Both the position numbers and the translations under genes were made by a program. The notes under the pieces are model-generated. The model was not told the origin of the DNA and did no database searches. It saw only the letters and a program-made list of their open reading frames with translations. A stretch of DNA of 52,242 nt from Acidobacteriota bacterium (GTDB taxonomy: Bacteria; Acidobacteriota; Holophagae; Acanthopleuribacterales; Acanthopleuribacteraceae): contig JASJCB010000085.1 of NCBI GenBank assembly GCA_030066195.1, forward strand, positions 1 through 52,242, written 5' to 3'. Positions 15,327 to 23,700 of this stretch are shown here, one piece after another. Each line of letters opens with the position of its first letter. The first letter of the stretch is position 1.

Positions 15327-15923
15327 ATGGGAGTACGGTTTTTTATGTTGATTCGATCTGAACAGGTAATTCAGGGGATTATTCCCCAACTCTTTTTAGG
15401 GGGCGCCTGCGCTCTGTGGACCGAGGATGGCGAGCAAAGGAATACGGGACGCGACTCGTTGGCCGCCTGGTTGAACGCGCAAGGAATCAGTTATTTCGAC
15501 CCCCAGATTCACATCTCTACCCATGGCCGCGATTACGAATGGGACATCGACGGTCCGGTGGAGAAGAAGGTGCGTCAAGATGCCCGGATGCGCATTTACG
15601 AGATCAGTCCCCTGTCCCTGGCCAGCGTCACCATGTTCGAGGTCTTCGACGACGCCCGCCGCGGCCGTCGAAGCCTGGTATGGTTCCATCACGGCGAGGA
15701 TTATGCACCCGCGGGTCTGGGCAATTTCCAGGAGGTCGCCGCCAATGAGAAACTGGCGGAACAGGTAGGGCCCCTGGTCCATGCGCACATGGTGGGTTTT
15801 CTGAAAGCGGGACGGCGTATGCGCAAGGAACTGGTCGCCATGTTGGACGATTGTCCCTCCATTACCCTGGCCGGCAGCGAGGACGAGGTCAGAGAGACAA
15901 TCTCGCGGGAGTTTTCGCTCTAG
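15327..15923 (+). CDS. Nucleoside 2-deoxyribosyltransferase-like protein
   Basis: 198 residues; ATG 15327 follows GAGGAG at 15315-15320. The pattern FLGGACALWTEDGEQRN, then WLNAQGISYFDPQI, then EISPLSLASVTMFEVFDDAR matches the layout of the nucleoside 2-deoxyribosyltransferase-like fold (N-terminal strand with FLGG, a middle FDP segment, and a late S-x-x-x-x-x-EV segment with the Glu that would be the nucleophile). Substrate cannot be inferred, and such domains also occur in defence and signalling proteins. The last 4 bp overlap the end of the convergent MutS-like gene. Confidence 0.5.
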   Translation: MGVRFFMLIRSEQVIQGIIPQLFLGGACALWTEDGEQRNTGRDSLAAWLNAQGISYFDPQIHISTHGRDYEWDIDGPVEKKVRQDARMRIYEISPLSLASVTMFEVFDDARRGRRSLVWFHHGEDYAPAGLGNFQEVAANEKLAEQVGPLVHAHMVGFLKAGRRMRKELVAMLDDCPSITLAGSEDEVRETISREFSL

Positions 15924-17731
15924 TTCAACTCCAGCGGTACCCCGGCCATCTTCATCAGTCGCAACGCATTGGTGCTGGTCAATTTCCCCGGCTTCAGGCG
16001 ATAGTCGAAAAACATCTCGTCATCACGCACGCTTTCCTGAAAGTGGTAGTTGGTGATGTGGTTCGGGTCCTGCTCCTGAACCGCGAGCAACTCCAGGTCA
16101 TGGGTGGTGATGAGACCGGAGGCATTGTGTTGCAACAGGAATGTGACCATGGTCTTGGTGGCGATCAAGCGCTCACGGCTATTGGTGCCCTTCAGGATCT
16201 CGTCCAGTAAATAGAAGACGGGTCCCTCGTCCGCCTGTATGACATCCAAGATTTGCTTGATGCGACGGACCTCCGCATAGAAATAAGAGACACCCTCGGC
16301 CAGCGAGTCGGCAATGCGGATGGAGGTCATCAACTTGGGCAGGGAGCAGCGCAGGCGTTCCGCGCAGACCGGCAAACCCAAACGCGCCAACAGCAGGTTG
16401 ACGCCGATGGTGCGCAGGAAGGTGCTCTTGCCCGACATATTGCTGCCGGTAATCAGGTGCAGCTTACCGGAGGCGGGCATGAGGTAATCGTTGCAGACCC
16501 GTTTATCTTCGGCTATGGCGGGATGTCCCATGGCCTCGGCCTCCAAGACCACCGCGTCCCCTTCCACCAACTCGGGAAAGGGGCGTCCCGGGTAGAGCCA
16601 TTGGAAATTGGCCAGGGCGCTGAGCGCCTCCACCTCGAAGACACAGGTCACCCAAGCGGGAATGTTTTGACCGTAACGATCGCGCCACCCGGCCAGGCTG
16701 CGCAAATAATGCTGATCCCAGAGGAAAAGTCCGTTGAGCAGAAAATGGGCAAAACCGTTGCTTCGATATTCCAGGACGGCGTGCAGGTCCAGCAGTTTTT
16801 TCAGGTGCGGTCCCGCGCTTTTCCCCTCGGTCACCAGGCCCTCTTTCAACGCGGCCAGGCGCGGAGCATTCACCCGCATGCGCTCGAAGAGACTGATGGC
16901 GGAACAGGTTGCGGCGATGGCCTTACCGCGTTCCATAAAGGTCATCACGAAGCGCTTGTGGATTGAATCCATGATGTAGAAGACGGTGATCTGCAAGAGG
17001 AACAGCGCCAGCCAGGGCAGACCTTCAACCCGAAAGAAGAAAGTGAGCACGATACAGGTGGTGGTCAGCAAAGCCAGGATACGTCCGGCTATATAGGGAA
17101 CCAGACCCAGGGTCCAGGGTCGCTTGACGGCCAACCAGTTGTCCAGGTCGGTAGAAGCCAGGTCGGCCTTGGAATCCAGGTGCGCGGCCAGGGCCAGCTT
17201 TTGACGAAACCCCTTGCGGCCGGCCAGATCATTGACGGCCTGTTGGCGGGCCTCGATGACTTCGAGGGGATCCGGGTTTTCCAGCCAGTCCCGCAGTTTT
17301 TGCTTGGCGCGAGCGTGGAAACTGTTATCGATTGCCTTAAGCAGCGCGTTGGGTCCGGTCAGGTCCAGGTCGGCGGCGAAGGGATGATCGTCCGGGAAAG
17401 GGATGGGGCGGTTGTAGGTGACGTCGCCCAGCCGATAGGTTGCGCGAGCCAGGTCGGCTTCCAGCAACTCGATCAGCAGCTCGCAACGGGTCTTGAAACG
17501 ATAGCAGCGATCATGACGAACCATGAGAAAGAGAAACAAGCCGATACCGGCCAGGGCGATTGCGGCGCCCTGGTAGGTATAGTCGCCGTCAAAGGCAAAA
17601 CTGCCGCCCAGTAGAATGGCGATAAAGCAAAACACGCGCCCGGTTGCAATCAGGTTGATAATGCGATTGATTCGGTCGCGCTTGCGACCGTAGGCGGCAA
17701 TGCGACGCTCGATGGTTTGAGATCGTTGCAT
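15920..17731 (-). CDS. Membrane-anchored MutS-like ATPase
   Basis: 603 residues, shorter than MutS (about 850) because the mismatch-binding and connector domains are absent. Two hydrophobic segments lie near 27-50 and 54-72 and two more near 210-255, so it is probably an integral membrane protein. A MutS core/lever region follows (about 260-400). The MutS ATPase is clear: Walker A GSNMSGKST (about 428-436), Walker B FYLLDEILKGTNSRER (about 505) and the ITTHD switch. Such MutS-related membrane proteins are known in several phyla without assigned function. It starts 8 bp after the saccharopine dehydrogenase-like gene's stop, so the two form an operon. Confidence 0.9.
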   Translation of the reverse strand: MQRSQTIERRIAAYGRKRDRINRIINLIATGRVFCFIAILLGGSFAFDGDYTYQGAAIALAGIGLFLFLMVRHDRCYRFKTRCELLIELLEADLARATYRLGDVTYNRPIPFPDDHPFAADLDLTGPNALLKAIDNSFHARAKQKLRDWLENPDPLEVIEARQQAVNDLAGRKGFRQKLALAAHLDSKADLASTDLDNWLAVKRPWTLGLVPYIAGRILALLTTTCIVLTFFFRVEGLPWLALFLLQITVFYIMDSIHKRFVMTFMERGKAIAATCSAISLFERMRVNAPRLAALKEGLVTEGKSAGPHLKKLLDLHAVLEYRSNGFAHFLLNGLFLWDQHYLRSLAGWRDRYGQNIPAWVTCVFEVEALSALANFQWLYPGRPFPELVEGDAVVLEAEAMGHPAIAEDKRVCNDYLMPASGKLHLITGSNMSGKSTFLRTIGVNLLLARLGLPVCAERLRCSLPKLMTSIRIADSLAEGVSYFYAEVRRIKQILDVIQADEGPVFYLLDEILKGTNSRERLIATKTMVTFLLQHNASGLITTHDLELLAVQEQDPNHITNYHFQESVRDDEMFFDYRLKPGKLTSTNALRLMKMAGVPLELN

Positions 17732-17739
17732 AGAAGGAC

Positions 17740-19059
17740 CTACTCCTGGTAAGGACTGACTTCGATTTTATGGGGCAGTCCCAACTCGCCCAATTCCCGA
17801 AGGATGGGCGCGTAGAGTTCTTCTTCCAAGGGAATCAGCACGCCGCGACTGGTGATTTTGTTCTCCAGGATCAAGCGGGCGGCGATGGCCGCCGGTACAC
17901 CGACCAGGAAGGCCATGGCGGTGGTCTGATCATCACCCTCGCGGATCAGCGTCGAGGTCCACATCTCCCTGGTCCCGGCCTTTTCAGCCAGGAACTCGTG
18001 GTGTAAAACCACCAGATCGCGCTCGTCAGAATCGTATTGCATGGTTTCCTGCATGCACTTGAGAATGATATCGAAGGCAGAGTAGGTGCCGGTGATGCGA
18101 TTGTCCGGTTTCAGCAGACCCAAACTGACCATGGCTTCCAGGAAGACCGAGGCGTTGGCTTCCGCTTTTTCCACGATAAAGCTGTAGATATGAACGGGCG
18201 GTTCCATCAGGTTCAATTTAAGGAGGGCGTCCAGCACTTGCTCGTCCTCAAATTCCATCTCGGGTTCGCGCTCGATGAACCCCATGGAAATCATGAACAA
18301 CCAGAACCGGGCCCAGCCCGGGTAGCGCAAGGTGCCGCGCCGCACGGTCACCGCATTTTCCAAGCCGTAGCGCTTACCGTAGTACAGCGAGTCGGCGTTG
18401 GGATTTGACTCGAAGATGCCGGCGCCCGGCACGTGCAAAACCTCGGCATGGCGCAACTTGTCCTTGCCCGGCACCACCAACAACTCGTTATCGCGACGGT
18501 ATTTGGAGGCGCGAGTGATGGCGCCCAGAACACCTTGAGGACTCCAACTGAGTTTGTAGCGGAGAGGGTTGTTGGCGGCCTTGCGACTTGGAATACCGCC
18601 GCAATGAGAGTCGAAGCCCAAGATGGAATAACCCTCTTTCTTCAACCTGTCGATGATCTCCATGGCGGTCATATGGTCCAGCCCGGGGTCAAGACCGACC
18701 TCGTTGAGGAAGATCAGGTCGCGTTCCTCGACCTCGTCGGCCATGGCCTCCATCTCCTCGGACAAGTATGAAGCGGTCATGAAGTTCTTACCCGCATCCA
18801 GGGCGAAACGCGCCATTCCGGGGTGCATCTTGGGAGGCAGCAAACTAATCACGAGGTCAGCCTCGTTGATCAATCCTTTGACCGTGTCTTCATCGGCGAT
18901 ATCCAACTCAAGGGCTTTGCCGTGGGGATGATCTTCGATCACGGACCGCGCCTGGGCGGCGTTGATATCGCAAAGGGTAACGCGGTAACCGCGTTCCAAT
19001 AAATAATGTACCAACGGCCGCGAGACCATACCCGCACCCAGCACCAGAACTGTTTTCAT
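17740..19059 (-). CDS. Saccharopine dehydrogenase-family oxidoreductase
   Basis: 439 residues with GGAGAAAATCGGC before the ATG. A Rossmann NAD(P) site opens the protein (VLVLGAGMVSRPLVHYLLERG, in part). Family motifs follow: ISLLPPKMHP, NEVGLDPGLDHM, DSHCGGIPS and NNPLRYKLSWSP, which are typical of LYS9-type and AASS-type saccharopine dehydrogenases that split saccharopine to lipid or lysine-pathway products. The size fits a monofunctional C-terminal AASS-like enzyme. Alternative substrates (carboxynorspermidine type) are less likely given the NPLRYKLSWSP motif. No lysine-pathway partner is adjacent. Confidence 0.88.
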   Translation of the reverse strand: MKTVLVLGAGMVSRPLVHYLLERGYRVTLCDINAAQARSVIEDHPHGKALELDIADEDTVKGLINEADLVISLLPPKMHPGMARFALDAGKNFMTASYLSEEMEAMADEVEERDLIFLNEVGLDPGLDHMTAMEIIDRLKKEGYSILGFDSHCGGIPSRKAANNPLRYKLSWSPQGVLGAITRASKYRRDNELLVVPGKDKLRHAEVLHVPGAGIFESNPNADSLYYGKRYGLENAVTVRRGTLRYPGWARFWLFMISMGFIEREPEMEFEDEQVLDALLKLNLMEPPVHIYSFIVEKAEANASVFLEAMVSLGLLKPDNRITGTYSAFDIILKCMQETMQYDSDERDLVVLHHEFLAEKAGTREMWTSTLIREGDDQTTAMAFLVGVPAAIAARLILENKITSRGVLIPLEEELYAPILRELGELGLPHKIEVSPYQE

Positions 19060-19273
19060 GCCGATTTTCTCCTATATGTAAACCTTGAACCCAGCGGCGG
19101 TCCTTCGTCGCCTGCATCATACCAGTGACCAGTAACAGGCTTCAAGCTGCCAATGGCGGACTCGTCAAAGTCTTGTATCGGTTCCAATAGAAGCCGGCGC
19201 CCGACTACCATTTCGTTGAAACTGCAAATAGGGCCCGCCGTTGTTTTGGAAACTCCGGGCGGGCAACGATCCA

Positions 19274-20851
19274 TCAGTCTTCGACTACTTCCGGGAAGGC
19301 TTTCAGGCCGGGAGAAACGTTTACTTCCATGGAGGCGTCGAAATTGAGGTCGCCCAAGGGGTAGAGGTTCTTTTCATGCGGCATGGGCGAAACCGTGCTG
19401 GCCAGGTAGCTGTTGTTGTTGTAATAGCTGAAGTTGCTGACCGAGGACGTGTAGATGCAGGCATAGTCGCGGATCTGCTCGGCAAACATGCTCAATTGCC
19501 CGCCGGTCTTGAACAGGCGGCCCCAGTAGGGATTGAACGAGCTGGAAATCTTTCGGCGCAGCTGCCGTGACTCGAAGAGTAATTTCGATAATTCCTGATG
19601 GTTGTCTTCCAGTTGGCGGTTGAGCGAAGCGATCCGGCGGTCGATCTCAGTAAGACTTTCCATGTCCAGTTCGTCAGCCTCGGCCTCTTTGAACTGATGT
19701 AGCTGCTGGAGATGGGTCCGCCGCCAGTTCAATTCCATGGTGAGCTGCTTGTGTCGACTCTCGTTACGCATCAGGCTTTGCAGATGGGGTTTGGCGTCTT
19801 CCTCGGCGCGGATCTGGAAATTCAGCTCGGGGACGATGATACAAGTCCGCCAGGAACTGTTGTGCTTGCTCTTGAGGATGTCGCCGTAAATGTGATCGCC
19901 CACATAGAGGATGCGGCCGGGCTGCACACCCAGGCGTTTTTCCAGGAATTCGATGTTACCGCCGGAGAAGAAGAGAGCCGGAATCTCCTCGATGATCTCT
20001 TCCGGCTTGCCTTGGGTGAAGAAACCGGGTTTACCCGCGAAGGCGCCGACGATGTCGAAACAGGCGCGCCAGTCTTGAAAATAGGGCGCGGCGTCGCGAA
20101 ACAGGTGCGATAGTACGAAGTCGGTATAGTGAGGCTCTGAATTGGTGAGAACAAACAGGCGTTTGCCCATCTCACGGAACTGGTGCAGAGCCGGAATCAA
20201 TTTGGGATCATCGCGGATGTAGGTCTTGGGGTCGGCCATGATGGCTTTCTTCAGGCTGTCGTCCTTATGGCATAGGTCGATCGCGCCGCGGAGGTCGTCG
20301 TAGAGACCCTTGAAATCCAGAAGTTTGCCGGCGTCTTCCAAATAATCGATCAGGGCCGCGTACAGGTAGGTCTCCAACAACTCGAACAGGGTGTCCACCG
20401 GCTGAAACCGGTTGGAGGAGATGTTGATACGCATGATGTTGTACAACTCGGCGCGTTGATCGGGATGAATCGTCTTGAGACCGTGATAAGCCAGGCTGAC
20501 ATAGCGGAATTTATCCATTTTCAATACGTTACCCAACTCGGTATCGATAATCAGGCCGCGGATGGCAAAATCCGGTTTGTACTTGATGGACAGGATGCCC
20601 TCGGGATAACCCTTGTCATTGACCATGTGCTGCAAGGCCAGTTCCATGGTCTTGGTGTCCAAGGCGTCCTGATGATACTGAGCCAGGGTGAAGTCCATGT
20701 CAAAACCAATGGCTTGCATACGACTCAGCTTGATATTTCGGTTGGTAAAAATACGGTGTTCCCGGTATAGGGGTAATTTGCCGTTGGTGCGGTTGTCGAA
20801 ATCTTCAGCCAACAGGTAATCAAGACGTTCTTTAATACTTTTAACACTCAT
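19274..20851 (-). CDS. HAD-superfamily 5'-nucleotidase (NT5C2-like, HAD-IG)
   Basis: 525 residues, usual for the cytosolic IMP/GMP 5'-nucleotidase family. HAD motif I is DMDFT (51-55: Asp51 nucleophile, Asp53). Motif II is in FVLTNSEPHYTDFVLSHLF, and motif IV is YVGDHIYGDILKSKH, with the GDH-x-x-x-D acid pair. A coiled segment (about 385-440) precedes the C-terminal SNFSYYNNNSYLAS region that the family shares. It dephosphorylates purine nucleotides, probably IMP or GMP. GAGGAGGGG lies upstream of the ATG. It stands alone, with about 215 bp before the next minus-strand gene. Confidence 0.9.
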   Translation of the reverse strand: MSVKSIKERLDYLLAEDFDNRTNGKLPLYREHRIFTNRNIKLSRMQAIGFDMDFTLAQYHQDALDTKTMELALQHMVNDKGYPEGILSIKYKPDFAIRGLIIDTELGNVLKMDKFRYVSLAYHGLKTIHPDQRAELYNIMRINISSNRFQPVDTLFELLETYLYAALIDYLEDAGKLLDFKGLYDDLRGAIDLCHKDDSLKKAIMADPKTYIRDDPKLIPALHQFREMGKRLFVLTNSEPHYTDFVLSHLFRDAAPYFQDWRACFDIVGAFAGKPGFFTQGKPEEIIEEIPALFFSGGNIEFLEKRLGVQPGRILYVGDHIYGDILKSKHNSSWRTCIIVPELNFQIRAEEDAKPHLQSLMRNESRHKQLTMELNWRRTHLQQLHQFKEAEADELDMESLTEIDRRIASLNRQLEDNHQELSKLLFESRQLRRKISSSFNPYWGRLFKTGGQLSMFAEQIRDYACIYTSSVSNFSYYNNNSYLASTVSPMPHEKNLYPLGDLNFDASMEVNVSPGLKAFPEVVED

Positions 20852-21219
20852 CGATGCCCCTCCTCGCCATGTGGGCGGCGAACCGGATCAGCATGGGATC
20901 AGCCCGTAAAAAATGAGGGCAACTCACGGTACCATAGAGCCCGAGGAGTTATTGTCAATCCCGGGTTAGGTTTATCGGCATTTTCCCAAAAAAGTTTCGT
21001 TCCTTCTTCAGATGAGACGCCGATCACATGTTCTCGCTCCCTTGCTTAACTTTTCCAGGTTCATGCCGATAAAAGAAAACGTCTCTGATCAGAGACCGGT
21101 AAGATCAACTTGGAACCCCTTATCCGGACCCCATGAATCTTTCCATAAACTATGCGAGTATTCGCGGTTTCCGTGCACCTTTGTTTTAAAAGTTTCGACC
21201 TTGAATGGAGGTCATCGCT
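20852..21219. other. Intergenic region with a 16-bp perfect palindrome
   Basis: About 370 bp between divergent genes. The only notable element is GTCTCTGATCAGAGAC (21081-21096), a perfect 16-bp palindrome about 125 bp upstream of the c-di-GMP gene start, a possible operator. I saw no c-di-GMP riboswitch consensus and no gene. Confidence 0.5.
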
Positions 21220-23277
21220 TTGGCTCCTCCCGAAGGCTACCTTTTGGTTGTCGATGATTTCGAGCTCAATCGGGACATGTTGACCCGACGGTTGACCACC
21301 CGGGGATTTTCCGTGGACGGAGCGGAGAACGGACGCACGGCCCTCAAGATGGTCGAAGAGGGCGATTACGACATCATGCTGCTGGACATCATGATGCCCG
21401 ACCTGGACGGCTTTGAAGTGTTGGAGGCCGTTCGCGAAAAGTTCAGCTCCACCGACCTTGCCGTCATTATGGTGACCGCCAAGGATCAAAGCGACGACAT
21501 TGTTCGCGCCTTGGAACTGGGGGCCGACGATTACGTGACCAAACCCATCGATTTTCCCGTGGCTCTGGCCCGGATTCGCAACCAGCTCAAGCGTCGGCAA
21601 ACCGAATTTGCCTTACGTGAGAGCGAGGAGCGCTATGCACTGGCCGCAAAGGGCGCCAACGACGGTTTGTGGGACTGGGATCTGCGTTCCAACCGCGTCT
21701 ACTATTCCGACCGCTGGAAGAATATGTTGGGTTACGAACCCGATGAACTGGAAAACACTATCGATGTCTGGTTCTCGCGCGTGCATCCCGATGACAAGAT
21801 CCGCATCGAACAGGAAGTAGAAAAACACTTCAGCGGCAAAACCTCCACCTTTTCCGTGGAGTACCGCATGAGGATGAAGGACGGCAGCTTTCGCTGGCTT
21901 CTGAGTCGCGGCAGGGCCGTTGAAGACGGAAGCCAGCAGCCCTGTCGCATGGTGGGTTGGCAAACCGATTCCACCGACCGCGTGGAGCACGACAGCCTGA
22001 CCTCCCTACCCGGTCGCGGCCTTTTCCTGGACCGCATCTCCTGGGCCCTGGCCCGTTGCCGGCGCGGTCGCTTCGATAAGTTTGCCGTGTTCTACCTGGG
22101 CATCGATCGGTTCAAGGTGATCAACGAAAGCGGTGGTTACGTCAAGGGCAACCAGGTCCTGATCCAGTTGGCCCGCCGTGTCGAAGGACTCCTGCGGCCT
22201 GAAGACACCCTGGCCCGATTGGGCGGCGACGAGTTCACCTTGCTCGTGGAGGGAATCGAGGGCGTGGGCAGTGCGACCCAAATAGCCGACCGCATCTTGG
22301 ATTCCGTGCGCATGCCTTTTGTGATCGACAATCAGGACATCCACATTACGGTCAGTATCGGCGTTTCCATGGGCGATCAGGACGAAAGAGAACCGGAAGA
22401 AATCCTGAGTATGGCCCAGCAGGCGCTCACCTCCGCCAAGAACAGCGGCAAGGATTGCTATGAGTTCTTCGAAGAGGGTATGGGCGAAGACATGCGCACC
22501 GTGCTCCAAAAAGAAAACTATCTGCGCAAGGCCCAGGAGAATAACGAACTCTACCTGCTCTACCAACCCCAAATCGACACGGCCACGGGTAAAATCATCG
22601 GCGCCGAGGCACTGTTGCGTTGGAAGAGCGAACAGTTGGGGCAGGTCTACCCGGACAAATTCATCCCCCTGGCCGAGGAGACCGGCCTGATCGTACCCAT
22701 CGGTGAATGGGTGCTGGAAACCGCCTGCGCTCAAAACAAACGCTGGCAGGACGAGGGCCTGCCGCCGATCAGGGTGGGCGTGAATATCTCCAGTCGACAG
22801 TTCCGCCACGGCAACCTGCCCGCGGTAGTGGAACGCATCTTACGGGAAAGCAGCTTGGACCCGGCCTGGCTCGACCTTGAATTGACCGAAAGTATGCTGA
22901 TCGAATCGCTGCAACAAACCGTTCAGGAATTGAAACGCTTCCACGAACTGGGAATCCACATCTCGCTGGATGATTTCGGTACCGGATACTCCTCGCTGAG
23001 CTATCTCAAAACGCTGCCCATCGACACCTTGAAGATCGATCAGTCCTTCGTAAGAGACATCACCACGGATCCCGATGACGCCGCCATTTGCAACGCCATC
23101 ATCAGCATGGCCCACAGCCTGGGCGTGGAGGTGATCGCGGAGGGAGTGGAAACCAGGGAACACCAGCAATACCTTAAGGAACTGAACTGCGATCAAATGC
23201 AGGGGTACTATTTTGCCCGGCCCATTCCTGCCGAAGAATTTGCCGAACTGCTGAGGCAAAACAAGGTCTACGATTAG
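21220..23277 (+). CDS. Response regulator REC-PAS-GGDEF-EAL (probable c-di-GMP phosphodiesterase)
   Basis: 685 residues from TTG at 21220 with GGAGG at 21207-21211; an ATG at 21205 would overlap that site. REC domain (about 8-120): VVDD, phospho-acceptor in LLLDIMMPD, and KP-IDF. PAS domain (about 138-255): YALAAKGANDGLWDWDL and the RMKDGSFRWL PAC end. GGDEF domain (about 260-420) keeps GGDEF and the RPED inhibitory I-site five residues before it, but the metal Asp is Gly (YLGIDRFKVIN) and the guanine-binding Asp is Asn (GYVKGNQVL). EAL domain (about 435-680) looks complete: EALLRW, VNISSRQF, ELTESML, DDFGTGYSSL, LKIDQSFV, EGVET. So c-di-GMP hydrolysis, perhaps GTP-gated, is the likely activity. 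Its sensor kinase is not in the window. Confidence 0.93.
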   Translation: MAPPEGYLLVVDDFELNRDMLTRRLTTRGFSVDGAENGRTALKMVEEGDYDIMLLDIMMPDLDGFEVLEAVREKFSSTDLAVIMVTAKDQSDDIVRALELGADDYVTKPIDFPVALARIRNQLKRRQTEFALRESEERYALAAKGANDGLWDWDLRSNRVYYSDRWKNMLGYEPDELENTIDVWFSRVHPDDKIRIEQEVEKHFSGKTSTFSVEYRMRMKDGSFRWLLSRGRAVEDGSQQPCRMVGWQTDSTDRVEHDSLTSLPGRGLFLDRISWALARCRRGRFDKFAVFYLGIDRFKVINESGGYVKGNQVLIQLARRVEGLLRPEDTLARLGGDEFTLLVEGIEGVGSATQIADRILDSVRMPFVIDNQDIHITVSIGVSMGDQDEREPEEILSMAQQALTSAKNSGKDCYEFFEEGMGEDMRTVLQKENYLRKAQENNELYLLYQPQIDTATGKIIGAEALLRWKSEQLGQVYPDKFIPLAEETGLIVPIGEWVLETACAQNKRWQDEGLPPIRVGVNISSRQFRHGNLPAVVERILRESSLDPAWLDLELTESMLIESLQQTVQELKRFHELGIHISLDDFGTGYSSLSYLKTLPIDTLKIDQSFVRDITTDPDDAAICNAIISMAHSLGVEVIAEGVETREHQQYLKELNCDQMQGYYFARPIPAEEFAELLRQNKVYD

Positions 23278-23300
23278 CCGAGGCCATGTTCGGAGACGGG

Positions 23301-23326
23301 GCGGGTCCGATTAAAACCGGACCCGC
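23301..23326. terminator. Hairpin between convergent c-di-GMP and peptide genes
   Basis: GCGGGTCCG (23301-23309) and CGGACCCGC (23318-23326) make a perfect 9-bp stem with an 8-nt loop, placed between the stop of the REC-PAS-GGDEF-EAL gene (23277) and the stop of the minus-strand peptide gene (23334). Neither strand has a proper T tract, so termination efficiency is uncertain. Confidence 0.5.
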
Positions 23327-23333
23327 GAAAAAG

Positions 23334-23462
23334 TCATTCGCAACAGAGAATGGTGTTCTCGGTTTCCAAAGCCAGGGCGCGACCGGCGCGAACCTTTTCG
23401 GCTTCTTTGATAGTGACGAAGCTTTTAACACGCAGAGATTCCAACTTTAAAGTCTTCTTCAT
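23334..23462 (-). CDS. Pinensin/lanthipeptide-like precursor peptide (orphan RiPP precursor)
   Basis: 42 residues; ATG at 23462 follows AAGGAG with 7 nt spacing. The leader MKKTLKLESLRVKSFVT has the L-x-L-x-x-L-x-V-x-SF-V-T pattern seen in pinensin-type class I lanthipeptide precursors. A charged middle (IKEAEKVRAGR) leads to a C-terminal ALALETENTILCCE with two Thr and a terminal Cys-Cys, candidates for thioether or disulfide formation. No LanB, LanC, protease or transporter gene is within the window, so modification enzymes, if any, are elsewhere. The family link is from motif memory. The gene sits alone between a c-di-GMP gene and mqnC. Confidence 0.7.
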   Translation of the reverse strand: MKKTLKLESLRVKSFVTIKEAEKVRAGRALALETENTILCCE

Positions 23463-23571
23463 AAAAATACTCCTTGTTCGATATACAGGGCATGATTTGG
23501 GACGCCCGAGGGCAGGATCATACACCAAAAGCTCATACACTGTTAGATGAACGATTGTTTCCGTGCCGTGT

Positions 23572-23594
23572 TTCACAAAGTGTGAATGTGTCAA
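23572..23594 (-). promoter_or_regulatory. Inverted repeat TTCACA-AAG-TGTGAA beside a consensus -35
   Basis: A perfect 6-bp inverted repeat with 3-bp centre (23572-23586) lies next to a minus-strand TTGACA (23594-23589), about 110-130 bp upstream of the peptide gene. No TATAAT lies at 16-18 bp, so if this is a promoter it may need an activator. Confidence 0.3.
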
Positions 23595-23645
23595 GACGAT
23601 ACACAAGGGTGCCCGAATATCCCCGCACGCCCGTGTCGTCCATAC

Positions 23646-23674
23646 TTGCCAATTGGAGCGGGCTCCCGTAGAAT
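23646..23674 (+). promoter_or_regulatory. Promoter of the mqnC operon
   Basis: TTGCCA (23646-23651), a 17-bp spacer and TAGAAT (23669-23674) lie 26 bp before the mqnC ATG, with AAGGAGG in between. Confidence 0.6.
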
Positions 23675-23700
23675 GACAGCGGACAATGGAAGGAGGCGCC

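Noticed and set aside
20852..21219. c-di-GMP (GEMM) riboswitch upstream of the REC-PAS-GGDEF-EAL gene
   Set aside because: The conserved GGAAA/GCACG-like core is not present; only a palindrome is seen.
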